NCBI GenBank assembly: GCA_019454045.1
Contig: SKCR01038126.1
Span: forward strand, 186,001-250,000
DNA: 64,000 nt
From: Zanthoxylum bungeanum
Taxonomy: Eukaryota > Streptophyta > Magnoliopsida > Sapindales > Rutaceae
Direction: 5' to 3'
Below the pieces are notes generated by a model that saw only the letters and a program-made list of their open reading frames with translations, was not told the origin of the DNA and did not search any database. Each line of letters begins with the position of its first letter. Within the stretch, counting starts at the first letter, position 1. Of the stretch, positions 61,065-64,000 are shown in pieces. A program made the position numbers and the translations under genes.

Positions 61065-62444
61065 TGACACGCTCAAAAAATGGTTCTTTTACTCTCAAGT
61101 ATAAGAGTGTCGAAGTAATAAAATAACTCGATAAGACCGGGGTCGATCCACAGGGAATAAATTTAGTAAAATAAAATAATAATTTGAATGAAAAATAAAA
61201 AAGGTTGAATTGTTTGAAGGGATTGAAAATTTTAATTTAAACTGTAACAATAAAATAAAATGATGGGGCTAGAGGATCCACTTTTAATATTTCAAATTTA
61301 AAAATCTCACTTTTTATAATAAATAAATTGTCATTATTACGCAATTAATTTATTTCAGGAATTAATTGTGCCAAAACAAATAAAATCAGCCATATAGGCG
61401 GTAGTAACATTATCTATAACAAGTCCAGTTAGGTACTTAATTATGCCAAACAAATAAAACCAGCCATATAGGCGGTAACAAAGTTTGTCAATGATTAATC
61501 CAGAATTAAATTAAATATTAATCATTAGATTATAATTTATATATTATAATATAAGTAATATTAATCTAAATTTTCATATTAAAAGCTTCACCCTTTACCC
61601 CAGCAAAAGGAAATTAACTACTCATAATATGAATAAAAACACGCATAATTTTATTACTAAAAGAAAAAGAAATTACAAGAAAAAGCTTACAAAAATAAAA
61701 CACACAAGAGTTAGATCCCTTAACAAAACCTCAGAGAGAATTATATGGAGGAAGTTGAATAAAATGAGGTGCTAAGCACCTCTATTTATAAGTGAGATGC
61801 TCAGCACCTCAATTACGATTTTGCAAATTTATTTTACAAATTTGGCAAAATTTTCAAAAGGCATTTTAATATTTAGCAAGATTTTTCAAAGGCTATTATT
61901 TTCATTTGATAATTATCCAACAGTTTACCAAATTTGTCAACATTTCACTTTCGGTGGGTTATTTCATGTTATTTTAATTATTTTTTTATTTTTTTGTTTT
62001 GAAACTTTAATAATTACGTATAACACACTTTGGATTTTTCATCAATTTCAGTCTTGAAAACTTCAGAATTAGAAACTCTTGTGAACAACAAAGTTGTAGA
62101 TCTTTGAATCTTCTTTCATCTAGAATTGGAATCACTTCAATATGATATAGAAGTAAAAAGATATGTCCAAAATATGAACATTGCACATGGTTGGAATTTC
62201 TGAAGTTGTACACTGTTAGAAAGCCATATTAAATTTTTGGCCTCCAAAATCTAAATGTCAAGTCCATTTTTCTAAATATACATCCAAAGTATTATTTCAC
62301 CTACATAAAAGATAAAAATCACAATAAAAATATATAAAACATAAATTTAATTAATATGCTAAATTAAAGGCGATTAATGAAACTACAAGTATAAAATGAT
62401 TGATATTTTCTTTTAATAAATATGCATTTTTTTAGTGTTCATCA
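61065..62444 (-). repeat. Element G 5' LTR
   Basis: 1,380 bp. On the minus strand starts TGATGAACACT (62444) and ends GCGTGTCA (61065). TATA box TATAAATAGA at 61791-61782. Two GCCATATAGGCGGTA words (plus strand, about 61388-61402 and 61463-61477) are the same motif as the cluster in the D LTR. 'CTCTATAAAT' is within the U3/R border. The possible right TSD base run is ATAGC (62445-62449). Confidence 0.75.
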
Positions 62445-62651
62445 ATAGCTACGTACTTGGGGACATGGTTTGGTGTGCGGCTGAAAACGTTTTACACAAA
62501 TATGAAATCCACCAATTCTTGTGAGAAGTATATGAGTATATTTCTTAAGGGTTGATTCAGTACTTGAACGGTTAGAGTACTCAAGTCTTTATATTACAAA
62601 TAGAAAGATTAATATTCACAATAGTTATATATAAATCATTCTTTAGAGAAT
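62445..62651. other. Unassigned DNA between G and L
   Basis: No gene or repeat recognised. This may be original flanking DNA or a further element. Confidence 0.4.
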
Positions 62652-63263
62652 TGTTAGGAAACATAATCCCTAATATATTTACATGTTTGTCCTCTTAGGA
62701 TCTAACCATACATGTATTACTAGTCCTAGATTTATTTACATGCTAATTGAAATAAATCTATACTAACCACAACACAATTGCATACCTTTTATGCTTGTAG
62801 AGACCTCTTAATCAAACTTAATTGATTGCTTAACTCAATAAGCAAATGGTCTTATTTATAGGAGGGAAATCAAGTCACTATGTAATCACATGCATTGATT
62901 ACTATTAATCACATTATTAGGATGCATAATGACCTTTTCTAACCCTTCCAAAAATGTTACCATCATGGGTGTACCATATGTTCCCCATTTAATATTTTAC
63001 TAATTGTTGTCACTTAACAACTCTTGTTGTTACTTAATTATTTGATTAACAATTCTTGTTGTTTACTTAGTAATGAAATCATTACTAATTGTTGTTATTT
63101 AACAACACCACATAATTAACTTAATAATTTCCAACATGAAATTATTACTAATTGTTGTTATTTAACAACACCAAATAATTAACTTAATAATTTCCAAATG
63201 AAATTATTACTAATTGTTGTTATTTAACAACACCAAATAATTAACAACAATTAATTTCCAACA
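62652..63263 (-). repeat. Element L 3' LTR (copia, minus strand)
   Basis: Plus-strand start TGTTAGGAAACATAATCCC, end TTTCCAACA. On the minus strand TATA box CTATAAATAAG near 62861. The part 63085-63262 has tandem units of about 62 bp each with GTTGTTATTTAACAAC (7-bp perfect stem). Left flank AGAAT (62647-62651). Confidence 0.7.
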
Positions 63264-64000
63264 TCTCCCACTCACACATGATGGGATCAACAATTTTTAT
63301 TATCTCTACAAGAATAATTCATACTTTGCAATTGTGTCGTGCGACCAGCATACTTCGAGAGATCACTTGCTATACATCTGTTAGGAATATATAGCCGCTC
63401 GAAAAATGGATAGAAACATTGTGGATTATGTATGCAGTATCCTCGATCATTTATCACATTAAATCTCTCGATCTCTCTTTTCGAATGTAATATTTATTTT
63501 GTATTCACAATCATGTTTGATCACATAGAATAACATAATTGGTCGACCAGTGAATACAAGCTAATGTGATATTACTCATATAATGATCTTTCTCATTTCT
63601 CGAATCTCTCAACTTTGATTCAATTCGCTTTTCCAGAGATGTTCTTTCAGATCGAATCTCTCATGATCTTTCAGCAACACTCCAAGATAGCGATCATCAA
63701 ATCTAAGTTTTAAGAAGCAGACAAGAGTCTAAAGGGTACAATGTGAGATTGAAATAATCTCAAGGGTCTCACACAATATCAAGACTGAGATATTTACTTG
63801 TATTACCCTCAATAGTCACAAATGTACACATGGTATGAAAACATGTGCTACGGTATTCTCTTATTTCCCATGGAGCGCATGTCTCATAAAATACCGTACA
63901 GATTATAGTTCAGACAAACACAATGTCCAACTCATAACTGACATTAAGACAAGTAAGGTGAAACGAACTTATTCACCTTAGGTCATATCACAGAGAAAGT
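63264..64000 (-). mobile_element. Element L interior (3' end), continues beyond the window
   Basis: On the minus strand the LTR is preceded by AGTGGGAGA (63272-63264), the usual copia PPT. The remaining 0.7 kb shows no clear coding frame and probably is 3' noncoding region. Confidence 0.55.

Larger units (their letters stand above)
50094..62444 (-). mobile_element. Element G: Athila-type retrotransposon with ORF2 and LOG relics, minus strand
   Basis: Read from right to left: 5' LTR (62444-61065), tRNA-Asp PBS (two mismatches), short leader, RT, RNase H, integrase, ORF2 relic, LOG relic, 3' UTR homologous to D. Gag and protease are absent. Interrupted by H (in LOG) and I (in the 3' UTR). Homology with the D 3' UTR is readable to about 50130, where the 3' LTR of A begins; the rest of G, including its 3' LTR, is not in the window or is lost. 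The likely reading is that A inserted into G. Confidence 0.75.

Overview
This window is plant genomic DNA (a flowering plant, probably a dicot) made almost wholly of nested LTR retrotransposons. I see no ordinary host gene, tRNA gene or rRNA gene. Plant origin is shown by primer-binding sites matching plant tRNA-Asp, tRNA-Lys and initiator tRNA-Met, by Ty3/gypsy polyproteins of the Athila type and a Tat-like element, and by a plant-type LONELY GUY (LOG) sequence. Elements are lettered A to L here. Boundaries rest on TG...CA ends and on target-site duplications (TSDs) read by eye.

Layout. 1-1756: a tandemly duplicated tRNA-derived SINE-like repeat, an antisense copia-like LTR and unassigned AT-rich DNA. 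1757-50093: element A, a decayed Athila-type element (+ strand) split by insertions: K (2384-8968, non-autonomous, minus strand, full of satellite-like repeats, TSD ATTTT), solo copia LTR B (9837-31522), solo copia LTR E (32824-37817) carrying solo LTR F (34326-36810, TSD AAGGC), and copia element J (38619-48210, TSD GAAAT). B is itself split by copia element C (12111-31262, TSD TCCAT), and C is split by D (15302-25210, TSD AACAT). 50094-62444: element G, minus strand, a relative of D, apparently interrupted by A on its left and containing solo LTR I (50227-52011, TSD AATAT, same LTR family as D) and Tat/Ogre-like solo LTR H (53183-56321, TSD GTTGG). 62652-64000: start of another minus-strand copia element, L. 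The nest is probably G > A > B > C > D, five levels deep.

Main point. D and G belong to one Athila-type lineage that carries two extra genes between integrase and the 3' LTR, where Athila elements usually have an env-like gene. The first, ORF2 (20314-20862 in D, relic at 57161-57610 in G), is a 182-residue basic, four-cysteine protein whose core resembles the cysteine-rich nucleic-acid-binding proteins of carlavirus-like plant viruses, several of which suppress RNA silencing. The second (21121-21776 in D; 56861-56322 plus 53182-53074 in G) is an intronless copy of LOG, the enzyme that releases active cytokinin. Both cargo genes occur in the same order in two diverged elements, so the capture belongs to the lineage and is not a single accident. 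D has lost RT, RNase H and most of integrase. G has lost gag and protease. Together they give LTR, tRNA-Asp PBS, gag, PR, RT, RNase H, INT, ORF2, LOG, 3' UTR, PPT, LTR. Neither copy looks able to transpose alone. Possible roles (silencing suppression plus a local cytokinin pulse) are inference.
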